Source: Azonexus sp. R2A61 (lineage in GTDB: Bacteria > Pseudomonadota > Gammaproteobacteria > Burkholderiales > Rhodocyclaceae). Taken from it: a stretch of DNA of 64,000 nucleotides. The stretch is taken from assembly GCF_021401135.1 (NCBI RefSeq), contig NZ_JACBFO010000003.1:62001-126000 (forward strand), given 5' to 3'. Shown here piece after piece: positions 11,479 through 21,000 of the stretch. Under the pieces are notes generated by a model that was not told where the DNA came from, made no database searches, and saw nothing but the letters and a program-made list of their open reading frames with translations. A program made the position numbers and the translations under genes. Numbering within the stretch: the first letter of the stretch is position 1; each line of letters opens with the position of its first letter.

Positions 11479-13773
11479 ATGGCCAAACGAAACGATCCCA
11501 GTCCGATGCCCGAGAAAATCGGCAGCCTGCTCCAGGAATCCCGCTGGCTCGGCGTCGGTGCGCTGGCGGTCTTCCTGATCATGGCGCTGTGGGGGTTCCG
11601 CCGCGAGGACCCGGGCTGGTCGCATGCGGTCAACGGCAGCGGTCTGCACAATCCGGCCGGCAAGGCCGGCGCCTGGGTGGCCGATCTGATGCTCTACCTG
11701 TTCGGCCTGTCGGCCTGGTGGTGGGTGATCCTGCTCGGCATGGTCGTCTGGTGGGGCTTCCGCAAACTGCATAGCGGCAACGACCATCCGCTGCCGTCGC
11801 CTTACCTCGCGCTGCCCGGATTCGTCGTGCTGCTGGTCGCCAGCAGCGCCCTCGAAGCGCTGCGTTTCTACAGCATGGACGCCCAGTTGCCGTTGGCGCC
11901 CGGCGGCATGATCGGTCTCGAAACCGGTCGCGTGCTGGCCGAGGCGCTCGGCTACACGGTCGCCACGCTGCTGCTGCTGGGAACCATCGCCGCGGCCTGG
12001 AGCGCCTTTTCCGGCATGTCCTGGTTGTGGGCCTTCGAAAAACTCGGCCTGATCCTCGAAGCCCTGTTCGGTTTCGTCTACGGTCGTATCGATGCCTGGC
12101 GCGACCGCCGGATCGGCAAGGAAATCGCCCAGCAGCGCGAGGTCGTCGTCGAGGAGGAGAAACGGCGCGTCGAACTGCACGAACCGGTCTTCATCGAGCC
12201 GCCGGCGCCGGTTGAAGTGCCGGTCTCGAAGAAGGCCGAAGCGCGTGTCGAGCGCGAAAAACAGGCATTGCTGTTCCCCGAGGCGGTGGTCGGCGGCACG
12301 CTGCCGCCGCTGCACCTGCTCGATCCGGCGCCGCCGGCCACCGAAACGGTGAGCCCGGAAACCCTCGAATACACCTCGCGCCTGATCGAACGCAAGCTCG
12401 CCGACTTCGGCGTCCAGGTCAAGGTGCTGGCGGCGATGCCGGGGCCGGTGATCACCCGCTACGAAATCGAGCCGGCGGTCGGCGTCAAGGGCTCGCAGAT
12501 CGTCAACCTGGCGCGCGATCTGGCGCGGGCACTGGCCATGGTGTCGATCCGCGTCGTCGAGACGGTGCCCGGCAAGTCGTGCATGGCGCTCGAACTGCCG
12601 AACCCGAAACGCCAGATGGTCAAGCTGTCCGAGATCATTTCCAGCAAGCCGTACAACGACATGAGCAGCCCGCTGACGGTCAGCCTCGGCAAGGACATCG
12701 GCGGCCAGCCGGTGGTTGCCGACCTGGCGAAGACACCGCACATGCTGGTGGCCGGGACGACCGGTTCGGGCAAGTCGGTCGGGGTCAACGCGATGATCCT
12801 GTCGATGCTCTACAAGTCCGAGCCGGATCAGGTGCGCCTGATCATGGTCGACCCGAAGATGCTCGAACTGTCGATCTACGAAGGCATTCCGCACCTGCTG
12901 GCGCCGGTCGTCACCGACATGAAGCAGGCGGCCAACGCGCTGCACTGGTGCGTCGCCGAAATGGAAAAGCGCTACAAGCTGATGTCGGCGATGGGGGTGC
13001 GCAACATCGCCGGCCTCAACGGCAAGATCAAGGATGCCGAGAAGAAGGGCGAATCGATCCCGAATCCGCTCAGCCTGACGCCGGAAGCGCCCGAGCCGCT
13101 GAAGAACATGCCGTACATCGTCGTCATCATCGACGAACTGGCCGACCTGATGATGGTGGTCGGCAAGAAGGTCGAGGAACAGATCGCCCGTCTGGCCCAG
13201 AAAGCACGCGCGGCCGGCATCCACCTGGTACTGGCGACGCAGCGGCCGTCGGTCGACGTGATCACCGGCCTGATCAAGGCCAACATCCCGACCCGTATCG
13301 CCTTCCAGGTATCCAGCAAGATCGATTCGCGGACCATCCTCGACCAGATGGGCGCCGAGGCGCTGCTCGGCCAGGGCGACATGCTTTATCTGGCCCCGGG
13401 GACCGGCTACCCGACCCGGGTGCACGGTGCCTTCGTGTCGGACGACGAGGTGCACCGCGTTGTCGAGCATCTGAAGACGACCGGTGCGCCGGAGTACGTC
13501 GAGGACATCCTGAGCGGTGCCGGCGGCGACGACGAAGGCGGTGAAGCGGGCGAGGGCGGCGCCGGCGATGCCGAGAGCGATCCGCTCTACGATCAGGCGG
13601 TCGACATCGTGCTGAAAAACCAGCGCGCCTCGATCTCGCTGGTCCAGCGTCACCTGCGCATCGGCTACAACCGCTCGGCGCGCTTGATCGAAGCGATGGA
13701 ACAGGCCGGCCTGGTGTCGACGATGGACGCTCGCGGCGGCCGCGAGGTGCTGATGAAGAAGCCCGCCGAATGA
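11479..13773 (+). CDS. ftsK: DNA translocase FtsK
   Basis: 764 aa. The N-terminal membrane domain has four or more helices (about 22-200), then a short linker (about 200-300), then the RecA-like motor with Walker [13 protein letters not shown] (about 432-443) and Walker [14 protein letters not shown]. The C-terminal winged-helix gamma domain that reads KOPS ends the protein after an acidic glycine-rich spacer. It moves chromosome dimers to the division site for XerCD resolution. Start chosen at 11479 because AGGGGA lies upstream; an in-frame ATG 60 bases earlier is less likely. Confidence 0.95.
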   Translation: MAKRNDPSPMPEKIGSLLQESRWLGVGALAVFLIMALWGFRREDPGWSHAVNGSGLHNPAGKAGAWVADLMLYLFGLSAWWWVILLGMVVWWGFRKLHSGNDHPLPSPYLALPGFVVLLVASSALEALRFYSMDAQLPLAPGGMIGLETGRVLAEALGYTVATLLLLGTIAAAWSAFSGMSWLWAFEKLGLILEALFGFVYGRIDAWRDRRIGKEIAQQREVVVEEEKRRVELHEPVFIEPPAPVEVPVSKKAEARVEREKQALLFPEAVVGGTLPPLHLLDPAPPATETVSPETLEYTSRLIERKLADFGVQVKVLAAMPGPVITRYEIEPAVGVKGSQIVNLARDLARALAMVSIRVVETVPGKSCMALELPNPKRQMVKLSEIISSKPYNDMSSPLTVSLGKDIGGQPVVADLAKTPHMLVAGTTGSGKSVGVNAMILSMLYKSEPDQVRLIMVDPKMLELSIYEGIPHLLAPVVTDMKQAANALHWCVAEMEKRYKLMSAMGVRNIAGLNGKIKDAEKKGESIPNPLSLTPEAPEPLKNMPYIVVIIDELADLMMVVGKKVEEQIARLAQKARAAGIHLVLATQRPSVDVITGLIKANIPTRIAFQVSSKIDSRTILDQMGAEALLGQGDMLYLAPGTGYPTRVHGAFVSDDEVHRVVEHLKTTGAPEYVEDILSGAGGDDEGGEAGEGGAGDAESDPLYDQAVDIVLKNQRASISLVQRHLRIGYNRSARLIEAMEQAGLVSTMDARGGREVLMKKPAE

Positions 13774-13826
13774 TCGGTTACACCCTGCAACAGCGGTGCG
13801 TCGCCGGCCGCGCTAAGCTGCCCCGC

Positions 13827-14447
13827 ATGAAAAAACTGTTCCTGACCCTGTCGACCGCAGCCGCGCTGCTCGCTTCACCGTTTGCCCTGGCGGGCAGCAT
13901 CGACCAGTTGCGCAGCTTCCTCGACAACACCCGCACCTACCGCGCCGACTTCGATCAGGCGGTGGTTGCGCGCAACGGGCGCAAGCCGCAGCAATCCTCC
14001 GGCACCGTCGCCATTGCCCGGCCGGGCAAGCTGCGCTGGGAAATCCTCAAGCCTTATCCGCAACTGGTGGTCGGCGACGGCGAGAAGATCTGGATTCACG
14101 ATCCGGAACTGCAACAGGTCACCGTGCGCAAGGCCGGTCAGGCGATCGGCGGCTCGCCGGCCGCGCTGCTCGCCGGCAGCAACGAACTGGAAAAGAATTT
14201 CACGCTGCGCGAAACCGGCGATGCGGAAGGCCTGAGCTGGGTCGAGGCGACGCCCAAGCGCGGCGACAGCGGCTTCGAGAAAGTGCGCATCGGCCTCTTG
14301 GGCAACGAGCTGAAAGCGATGGAGCTGTTCGACAACTTCGGCCAGACCACGCACATCCGCTTCTCGCGCGGCGAACGCAATCCGGCGCTGGCCGCCGGTC
14401 TGTTCCGCTTCACGCCGCCGGCAGGGACGGACGTCATCGGCGAGTAA
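13827..14447 (+). CDS. lolA: Outer-membrane lipoprotein carrier protein
   Basis: 206-aa periplasmic chaperone that carries lipoproteins from LolCDE to LolB. A signal peptide (MKKLFLTLSTAAALLASPFALA, cleaved near residue 22) is followed by the LolA fold (GTVAIARPGKLRWEILKPYPQLVVGDGEKIW). The start is the ATG that begins the signal peptide; an upstream in-frame ATG overlaps ftsK. In many betaproteobacteria ftsK-lolA continues directly into rarA-serS; here those genes lie about 32 kb further on. Confidence 0.93.
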   Translation: MKKLFLTLSTAAALLASPFALAGSIDQLRSFLDNTRTYRADFDQAVVARNGRKPQQSSGTVAIARPGKLRWEILKPYPQLVVGDGEKIWIHDPELQQVTVRKAGQAIGGSPAALLAGSNELEKNFTLRETGDAEGLSWVEATPKRGDSGFEKVRIGLLGNELKAMELFDNFGQTTHIRFSRGERNPALAAGLFRFTPPAGTDVIGE

Positions 14448-14543
14448 GCCCGGCGATTTACCCCCTTTAACCGGTGGCTAACCGCATTTAACGCATCGCC
14501 CGACAAGAATCGGCGGCATCTGCGATTCCTTTCCTGATGCGCC

Positions 14544-16106
14544 ATGAACTCCCCGGAAGCCAGTTTGCTGCGCTTGCTGCAGGCAACCGAAGTGCGCCTG
14601 GCGGGCGATCTTTCCGCAGCACGCGGGCTGCTCGATGCCTTGCTCGACGCCGATCCGGATTTCCTGCCGGCCCGTGTCGAGCGCGCCAGCGTCAGCGATG
14701 CGCTGGGCGACTATGAGACCGCGCTGAGTGATCTCGAAGGTTTCCTGTGCCGTCTTCCCGGCAACGATGACATTGCGGCACTGTACGGCGAAATCCTGGA
14801 CCGCGCTCTGCGTCGCCAGGACGACACCCTGCGCCGACAACCCGCCGACGATGAATGTCGGTTGCGCCGGGCTCATCTGCGTTGGCGCGCAGGGCAGGCC
14901 GGCGCGGCGCTGGCCGATTGCCGGCGTCTGCTCGCCGTCAATCCCTGGCACGATGCCGCGTTGAATCTTCAGGGCAACTGCCAGATCGATCTCGGGCGGC
15001 CGGAAGCGGCAATCGTCTCTTACCGTGAGGCGCTTGAGGTGCGGGACCGGCCAGACTACCGTTTCAATCTCGGCAACGTGTTGCAACAAACGGCTCGTTT
15101 CGACGAGGCGCGGATCGCTTATCGGCAGGTGCTGGAAGCTTCTCCGGCATTCGCGGAAGCGGCGCTGGAAATGGCGCATTGCGACCTGTCGACCGGGGAC
15201 TTCGCGGCGGGCTGGGCTGCTTATGAGTCTCGTTGGCAGACGGCCCAGCTGGCGCCGTTCGCCTGGCGCGGGGAACGGCCCCGGTGGTCGGCGAATCTGG
15301 GGCCGAGGCCCGAGGCGACGCTGCTGGTCTGGGCAGAACAGGGATTGGGCGATGCGATCCAGTTCCTGCGTTATGTTGCTTTTCTGCGTCCCTGGGTCGG
15401 TCGGGTCGTACTGCGTTTGCCGCTTGCCTTGCTCGATCTGGCGGCGACGTTGGCCGTCGACTGCGTACGGGTGGCCGATATCGATCCGCTGCCCGAGCAC
15501 GATTTTCAGTGTTCCTTGCTCAGCTTGCCGCAGGCGCTGAATCTGGCCGAGCCTCCGGCGGTCGGCGCTTATCTCCATGCCGATGCACAGCGCAGTACCC
15601 GTTGGCTGGCAGAACTGGGGCTGGCCGATCGGCCGCGGATCGGTCTTGCCTGGGCCGGCCGTCAGGGCTGGCGGGCGAATCCGACGCGCGATCTGCCGTT
15701 TGCCGAACTGCGTCTGCTGCTTGATCTGCCATTCGACTGGGTGTCGCTGCAACAAGGCGTGCCAGCGGTCGATGCGGCCGCGTTCGAACGGTCGCCGCTG
15801 CGTCGATTCCCGGCGTTTGGCAGTCTGGCCGATACCGCTGCCCTGATCGACCGGCTGGCGCTGGTGATCACCGTCGACAGCGTCATCGCCCATCTTTGCG
15901 GTGCGCTCGGCAAACCCTGCTGGCTGTTGCTGCGTCATGCCAGCGAATGGCGCTGGCAGCGCGAGCGTAGCGACAGCGTGTGGTATCCGTCGTTGCGCCT
16001 GTTCCGTCAGGCGCGGCCAGGCGACTGGGCGGGCGTTGTCCGGCAGGTCGGCCGGGCTTTGCTGGCCGCCGACAGTCCGCTTGCCTCGGCCGCGCGCACC
16101 ATGTAG
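14544..16106 (+). CDS. TPR protein with glycosyltransferase-like C-terminal domain
   Basis: 520 aa. Residues about 1-230 are TPR repeats (e.g. AALNLQGNCQIDLGRPEAA, DYRFNLGNVLQQTARFDEA). The C-terminal 280 residues resemble the GT9-like domain found behind TPRs in many proteobacteria: LVWAEQGLGDAIQFLRY, PRIGLAWAGRQGWRANPTRDLPF and TVDSVIAHLCGALGKPCWLLL. A role in glycosylating a surface or flagellar protein is possible but not shown. Its last 100 bases overlap the convergent GNAT gene. Confidence 0.75.
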   Translation: MNSPEASLLRLLQATEVRLAGDLSAARGLLDALLDADPDFLPARVERASVSDALGDYETALSDLEGFLCRLPGNDDIAALYGEILDRALRRQDDTLRRQPADDECRLRRAHLRWRAGQAGAALADCRRLLAVNPWHDAALNLQGNCQIDLGRPEAAIVSYREALEVRDRPDYRFNLGNVLQQTARFDEARIAYRQVLEASPAFAEAALEMAHCDLSTGDFAAGWAAYESRWQTAQLAPFAWRGERPRWSANLGPRPEATLLVWAEQGLGDAIQFLRYVAFLRPWVGRVVLRLPLALLDLAATLAVDCVRVADIDPLPEHDFQCSLLSLPQALNLAEPPAVGAYLHADAQRSTRWLAELGLADRPRIGLAWAGRQGWRANPTRDLPFAELRLLLDLPFDWVSLQQGVPAVDAAAFERSPLRRFPAFGSLADTAALIDRLALVITVDSVIAHLCGALGKPCWLLLRHASEWRWQRERSDSVWYPSLRLFRQARPGDWAGVVRQVGRALLAADSPLASAARTM

Positions 16107-16585
16107 CGCGGCGTGCCGGGATATGCCTGCAGATGGGTGCGTTGCACCGCGTCGTCGACGGCGTGTTCGACAAAACCGGCTCGCTGCCAGAAATTCAGCG
16201 CATCCTGCACGCAGACCAGCGCGGCCGGGTAATCCGGTACGCCGCTCAGGGCATGCCGGACCAACGCCGCGCCGACGCCCTGTCCGCCGGCTTGCGGTGC
16301 GACGGCCAGGTCATGGATGTACAGGCAGTCCGGTGCTTCGGCGATTTCGAAGCTGCCGCCCAGCGGCGTGATCTTGCCGAGCTGCGACGGATAGGTCGCC
16401 AGATAGGCGCAAATCCTGCGGTCGACCGCCGCCACCCAGCAAAATCCCGGCGCCTGCGTCAGCCGTTCGAGGATCACTTCGCCCGGCTCGTTCATGGCCG
16501 GTACGTAGCAGTTGCGCTGGACGTCGAGTACATCGTCGAGGTCGGCCACGCGCATCGGGCGGATGGCGATTTTCGGGAACGCCAT
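16007..16585 (-). CDS. GNAT-family N-acetyltransferase
   Basis: 192 aa. The acetyl-CoA loop is in LAVAPQAGGQGVGAALVRHAL (about 92-112; Q-x-x-G-x-G-x-A) and the C-terminal motif is DALNFWQRAGFVEHA. The substrate is unknown. The GNAT domain ends near residue 160; the last 30 residues run across the end of the convergent TPR gene and may be a non-conserved tail. A decayed copy of the dispersed palindrome (16417-16429) sits in the coding region as AAVDRR. Confidence 0.82.
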   Translation of the reverse strand: MAFPKIAIRPMRVADLDDVLDVQRNCYVPAMNEPGEVILERLTQAPGFCWVAAVDRRICAYLATYPSQLGKITPLGGSFEIAEAPDCLYIHDLAVAPQAGGQGVGAALVRHALSGVPDYPAALVCVQDALNFWQRAGFVEHAVDDAVQRTHLQAYPGTPRYMVRAAEASGLSAASKARPTCRTTPAQSPGRA

Positions 16586-16587
16586 CG

Positions 16588-17298
16588 TCAGGCCGCTGCC
16601 ACGGGCTTGCCGTCGGCACTGACGGTCAACCGGCCTTGGGCGTCAAAATTCAGCGCGATCTGCGACGACGGGTTCGTGCCGTCGAACAGGTAGCGGTACT
16701 TGGCGAGTACCGCAGCGATCTCGGCCTGGCTCTGAGCGGCCTGGTATTCGGTAATGAACGGCAGGCTCTTTTCCATTTCGACCTTGTGCGACGTCAGCGC
16801 GGCGACGGTCGACATCTGTCGTGCCAGCACCGGTTCGTCGTCGAGCGCGGCGCGGAACTCCTTGGCGTAGGCATAATCGGCCGGAAACTGCGGTTGACCG
16901 TAGGCATCGTAGCGGATGCTCGCCGGTGCCTCCGGAATGCCGTGTCTGGCCAGGAAGTCGGGCATCGCGGCGGAAACGTGCCGGCTCAGCGCGTCGATGT
17001 TGCGCTGGGTCGGTGCCAGCAGCGGCGTGTCTTCCAGCGAACGCGAGGGGTCCGGCGTGAAATAGGCGTCGATATCGATCGGCTGGCTGCCCTGGAAAGT
17101 GTCGTATTCGGCGCTGCTGCTTGCTTTAGGGGGCTCTGCGGCAAGTTTGTCGCGGGCAGCCTGCGAAATGGTGGCGACGGCAGAATTTTCCGCGGTGGCG
17201 GCCGAACTTGCCGTACTGCGGACCGAAGCCGCGCTGCCGCGACTAATCGACGAAAACAGGGAAAGTGCCGCGGAGGCGGCCAGACTGTTGATTTCCAT
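16588..17298 (-). CDS. Conserved hypothetical protein
   Basis: 236 aa, not recognised. The N-terminal 60 residues are rich in Ser and Ala and likely disordered; the remainder is soluble and mixed alpha/beta (AYAKEFRAALDDEPVLARQ, KSLPFITEYQAAQSQAEIAAVLAKYRYLFDG in two parts). No signal peptide or membrane span. Start chosen at MEINSLAAS; the larger open frame upstream is the antisense of the beta-lactamase gene. It lies two bases from the GNAT gene, so may be cotranscribed with it. Confidence 0.6.
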   Translation of the reverse strand: MEINSLAASAALSLFSSISRGSAASVRSTASSAATAENSAVATISQAARDKLAAEPPKASSSAEYDTFQGSQPIDIDAYFTPDPSRSLEDTPLLAPTQRNIDALSRHVSAAMPDFLARHGIPEAPASIRYDAYGQPQFPADYAYAKEFRAALDDEPVLARQMSTVAALTSHKVEMEKSLPFITEYQAAQSQAEIAAVLAKYRYLFDGTNPSSQIALNFDAQGRLTVSADGKPVAAA

Positions 17299-17375
17299 GA
17301 TCCGGACTGGGTTTGCGGTGGTCGAAGACAGCCCTTCAATCGCAAGGTCCGTGCCCGGCTCGCGGGCCGGCCGTT

Positions 17376-18236
17376 TCAGCGCAGTGCGTCGAGCACGATG
17401 CGCGTGGCGTCGGCGATCACCTCGTCGCGCCAGGGCGCCTTTTCCCGTTCCTGCGTGTAGTAGATGGCGAGGACCAGCGGCGCGCCGTGCGGCGGCCAGA
17501 GCACGGCGATATCGTTGGCGCTGCCGTAATCGCCGGAGCCGGTCTTGTCGCCGGCCTGCCAGCCCTCCGGCAGCGCGGCGCGGATGCGTTTGCCGCCGGT
17601 GGTGTTGCCGAGCAGCCAGTCGTTGAGTTGTCGGCGCTGGGCGGCTGGCAGCGCGTCGCCCAGGCACAGCGCGTTCAGGCTGTGCGCCATGTCGGCCGGC
17701 GTGGCGGTGTCGCGCGGGTCGCCGGGAATGGCGCTGTTCAGGTCGGTTTCCCAGCGATCCAGGCGAAAGGAGAGATTGCCGATCCCTTGCGCGAAGGCGT
17801 TCAGGGCGGCCGGCCCGCCCAGTTCGCGCAGCAGCAGGTTGGCCGCGGTGTTGTCGCTGTACTGCAGTGCCGCGGCGCACAGTTCGGCGACGCTCAGCCC
17901 CTGGTCCACGGATTTTTCGGTGATCGGCGACCAGGCGACCAGATCCTGCGCCGCGTAGCCGATCCGTCGGGCCGGCAGGCCGTCGTCGCCGGCGGCGCGT
18001 TGCAGGATGGCGCCGCACAGCAGCAGCTTGAAGGTGCTGCACAGCGCGAAGCGTTCGTCGGCCCGCCAGGCGATGTGGGCCGGCCGGCCGGTATCCTGCG
18101 CGAACACGCCGAGCCGTCCGCCGGCCTTCTTTTCCAGCCCGGCCAGGCGGTCGACCGCAGAAAAGGACGCGGCCCGTAGCGCGCCCGCGCTCAGCGCGAA
18201 GCTGCCGGCCGCCAGCAGGAAATGACGGCGCCGCAT
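17376..18236 (-). CDS. Class A beta-lactamase
   Basis: 286-aa serine beta-lactamase with all class A motifs: SxxK in CSTFK, SDN in QYSDNTAAN, the omega-loop glutamate in RWETDLNSAIPGDPRDT, and KTG in DKTGSGDYG. The N-terminus MRRRHFLLAAGSF looks like a Tat-type signal, suggesting folded export to the periplasm. It hydrolyses beta-lactam rings; its spectrum cannot be read from sequence. No divergent AmpR-type regulator lies beside it. GC-rich like the host genes, so probably chromosomal and resident. Its 5' part contains a partial dispersed palindrome (18147-18160). Confidence 0.93.
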   Translation of the reverse strand: MRRRHFLLAAGSFALSAGALRAASFSAVDRLAGLEKKAGGRLGVFAQDTGRPAHIAWRADERFALCSTFKLLLCGAILQRAAGDDGLPARRIGYAAQDLVAWSPITEKSVDQGLSVAELCAAALQYSDNTAANLLLRELGGPAALNAFAQGIGNLSFRLDRWETDLNSAIPGDPRDTATPADMAHSLNALCLGDALPAAQRRQLNDWLLGNTTGGKRIRAALPEGWQAGDKTGSGDYGSANDIAVLWPPHGAPLVLAIYYTQEREKAPWRDEVIADATRIVLDALR

Positions 18237-18238
18237 GT

Positions 18239-19177
18239 TCAGGCGACCAGCACGTGGCCGACCGTGCGCAGCGCAATGCCGACGCAGGCGCCGAAAGCCG
18301 CCGGTTTCCACACTGCGGCGACGCGCTTGCCGGCCGAAATCAGCACGGCGACGCCGGGCAGGTCGAACGGCGAGATCAGGAAGCCGGCGCTGGCGTTGAG
18401 CAGTTCCGCGCTCATCTGGCCGGCGCGCCGCATTTCGTCGACCACGCCCATCATCGCCGTACCGCCGGCCAGGTACTTGGTCAGCGACGGCAGGATCAGC
18501 AGCGGATCGATGTTGGCCAGCCGCAATACCGGCGTCAGTACGCCGGACAGCAGATCGATGGCGCCGAACTGCTTGAGCGCCGTCACCGCGACCAGCGACA
18601 GCACCAGCATCGGGATCGCGCCGACGGCGATCTTGAACGCCTCGGCGCCGGCCCGGTTGATCACGTCGAGGACGCCCTTGGCGCTCTCGGCGACCGGGTG
18701 CTGCAGGGTTTCGTCCAGTGTCGCCTCGGCCGTCGACAGCCTGCGTCCGAACAAGTAGTAAGTGGCCGCTGCTGCGGTCAACCCGCCGAGCAGCGAAAAA
18801 AGCAGCGTCGTACCGAAATCCAGTCCCATGGTCAGCATCGGGAAGGCGGCGTTGGCCTGCGACATGGCAAAGACCATGGCCATCGTCGCCGCCAGGTGGC
18901 GGTCGGAAGCGCCGCGCTGCTCCATCATGGTCAGCGTCGCCAGCGGTGCCGCAAAACTGACGAAGTTGATCTGCAACGCAGCGAACACGCCCAGCCCGGT
19001 CAGCCCGAAAGGCTTCAGCAGCGGCGCCAGCCAGACCACCACGCGGTCCAGCGCGCCGCGCGCTTCCAGCAGCCGCATCAGCGACAGCATGACCACCATG
19101 ACGGGCAACAGGACGAACAACGACAGTTCGACCGCCGAGCGGCCGGCTTTCAGGATGATCTCGATCAGGATGTCCAT
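18239..19177 (-). CDS. Nucleoside-recognition (Gate) domain membrane protein
   Basis: 312 aa, about eight transmembrane helices, with two Gate-type halves (about 10-135 and 180-310) as in spore-maturation/YjiH-like proteins. Motifs include the polar in-membrane segment AMSQANAAFPMLTMG and LAGGTAMMGVVDEMRRAG. Members are thought to be transporters, but substrates are mostly unknown. It ends two bases before the beta-lactamase start, so the two are probably cotranscribed. Confidence 0.78.
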   Translation of the reverse strand: MDILIEIILKAGRSAVELSLFVLLPVMVVMLSLMRLLEARGALDRVVVWLAPLLKPFGLTGLGVFAALQINFVSFAAPLATLTMMEQRGASDRHLAATMAMVFAMSQANAAFPMLTMGLDFGTTLLFSLLGGLTAAAATYYLFGRRLSTAEATLDETLQHPVAESAKGVLDVINRAGAEAFKIAVGAIPMLVLSLVAVTALKQFGAIDLLSGVLTPVLRLANIDPLLILPSLTKYLAGGTAMMGVVDEMRRAGQMSAELLNASAGFLISPFDLPGVAVLISAGKRVAAVWKPAAFGACVGIALRTVGHVLVA

Positions 19178-19325
19178 GCGTATGCGAAACCGGGCAACAG
19201 ACCGGCAGCTTGGACGAGCCGGCGACGGCGGTCAACACGAAGCAAGCTTCCTGGCGATCCGTCGCAGTCGCAAGCCGGCTAGAATGCCCGCTCACCAAAC
19301 ACGCCAAGCGATCAACCGAGGTCAG

Positions 19326-20984
19326 ATGCCTTCGTTCCCCGATTTTTTCCGACGCTGGTTCGCCGGCCAGGGCCGCAGCGGTCTGCTGCTTGCGTTGAGC
19401 GCGCTGTGGATTTGCGCGACCGGAAATCTCGCCTTCTTCTCGCTGTTCGCCCAAAGTTATCCGCTGCAGTGGCCGCATCTGTTCGACTGGCTGACCGTCG
19501 CCGTGCTGCTCTTCTGCCTGCTCGGCATCTTCCTCGGCTTACTGGCCTGGGGGCGGGCGACGCGGCCGGTGCTGGTGGTGCTCCTGCTGATTTCGGCCGT
19601 TTGCGCTGCCTTCATGGACAGCTACGGCGTCGTGCTCAACGTCGAGATGATGCGCAATGCGGCGAATACCAATCTGGCCGAATCCGCCGACCTGATGAAC
19701 TGGCGCTTCGTCGCGCAATGTCTGGTGACCGGCGTGTTGCCGGCGGTTTTCGTCTGGCGCTGGCAACTGCCGCGTCGCGGCTGGCGGGCGGAACTGGCCG
19801 GCCGCGCCCGCCTGCTGGCAACCCTGTTGCTGCTCGGTTTGCCTTTCGTGTTCGCCAACAGCGGTTTCCTGGCTTCCTTTGCCCGCAACGACAAGGCGAT
19901 CCGCATTCATGCCAATCCGCTGTATCCGGTCTACGCCGCAGTCAAGTTCGCGACCGAGGCGCAGGGTGGCGACGACCGTCAGCCGCCGAAAAAGATCGGC
20001 GAGGATGCGCTGGTCGCCCCGGAAGACACCGCCCGCGACTTGTTGGTGATCGTCGTCGGCGAGACCGCCCGTGCCGACCATTTCGGCCTCAACGGGTATG
20101 CCCGCGACACGACGCCGGAACTGCGCCGGGCGAACGTGATCAGCCTGAGCCAGGTCGAATCCTGCGGCACCTCCACCGCCTATTCGGTTCCCTGCATGTT
20201 CTCCAGCGCCGGCGCTGCCCGCTACACGCCGAAAGGCGCCAAGAAGGAGGAAAACCTGCTCGATGTACTCGTTCACGCCGGCGTGCATGTCAGTTGGCTG
20301 GACAATAATTCCAGTTCCCTGGGCGTGGCCAGTCGCGTCGACTATCAGGATTTCCGCTCGCCGGACGTCAATCCGGTCTGCGATACGGAATGCCGTGACG
20401 AAGGCATGGTCGGCAAGATCCAGGAAATCGTCGATCGCCATCCCACCGGCGACGTGGTCATCGTGCTGCACCAGATGGGCAATCACGGACCGGCCTATTT
20501 CAAGCGCTATCCCGAATCCTTCGAGCGTTTCAAGCCGGCTTGCCGCGACAAGGATCTCGGGCAGTGCAGCCAGGCGCAGATCATCAACGCCTACGACAAT
20601 GCGATCGCCTATACCGACCGTTTCCTGGGCAAGGTCATCGAGGTCCTGCGGCACAACGACGACAAGTTCGAAACCGCCTTGTTCTATTTCAGCGATCACG
20701 GCGAATCGCTCGGCGAGAACGGCATCTTCCTGCACGGCATGCCCAAGGCCATCGCGCCGGCCGCCCAGACTCACGTGCCCGGCATCCTCTGGTTCGGTAG
20801 CGCGGTCAACCGGATCGATAGCGAAAAATTGCGCGCCCAGGCCGCACTGCCGCGCAGCCACGACAACATTTTCCACACGGTACTCGGCTTTCTCGACATC
20901 GAAAGCGAAGTCTACCGGCCGGAGATGGACATCCTGCACGGTGCGCTGCGCGGCAGCGGCGCCGGCGGACCAGGTCCGCGCTAG
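19326..20984 (+). CDS. eptA: Lipid A phosphoethanolamine transferase (EptA family)
   Basis: 552 aa. Five N-terminal transmembrane helices (about 18-190) precede a periplasmic sulfatase-like domain. The catalytic threonine is in VVGETARADHFGLNGY, metal-binding motifs include SCGTSTAYSVPCMFS, HQMGNHGPAY and the DHGESLGENG histidine/aspartate cluster. It transfers phosphoethanolamine to lipid A, lowering net negative charge; homologues give polymyxin tolerance. Start at MPSFPDFF is chosen over the long upstream extension, which is antisense to the neighbouring gene. Confidence 0.92.
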   Translation: MPSFPDFFRRWFAGQGRSGLLLALSALWICATGNLAFFSLFAQSYPLQWPHLFDWLTVAVLLFCLLGIFLGLLAWGRATRPVLVVLLLISAVCAAFMDSYGVVLNVEMMRNAANTNLAESADLMNWRFVAQCLVTGVLPAVFVWRWQLPRRGWRAELAGRARLLATLLLLGLPFVFANSGFLASFARNDKAIRIHANPLYPVYAAVKFATEAQGGDDRQPPKKIGEDALVAPEDTARDLLVIVVGETARADHFGLNGYARDTTPELRRANVISLSQVESCGTSTAYSVPCMFSSAGAARYTPKGAKKEENLLDVLVHAGVHVSWLDNNSSSLGVASRVDYQDFRSPDVNPVCDTECRDEGMVGKIQEIVDRHPTGDVVIVLHQMGNHGPAYFKRYPESFERFKPACRDKDLGQCSQAQIINAYDNAIAYTDRFLGKVIEVLRHNDDKFETALFYFSDHGESLGENGIFLHGMPKAIAPAAQTHVPGILWFGSAVNRIDSEKLRAQAALPRSHDNIFHTVLGFLDIESEVYRPEMDILHGALRGSGAGGPGPR

Positions 20985-21000
20985 GGGCCGCTGGCCGGGC

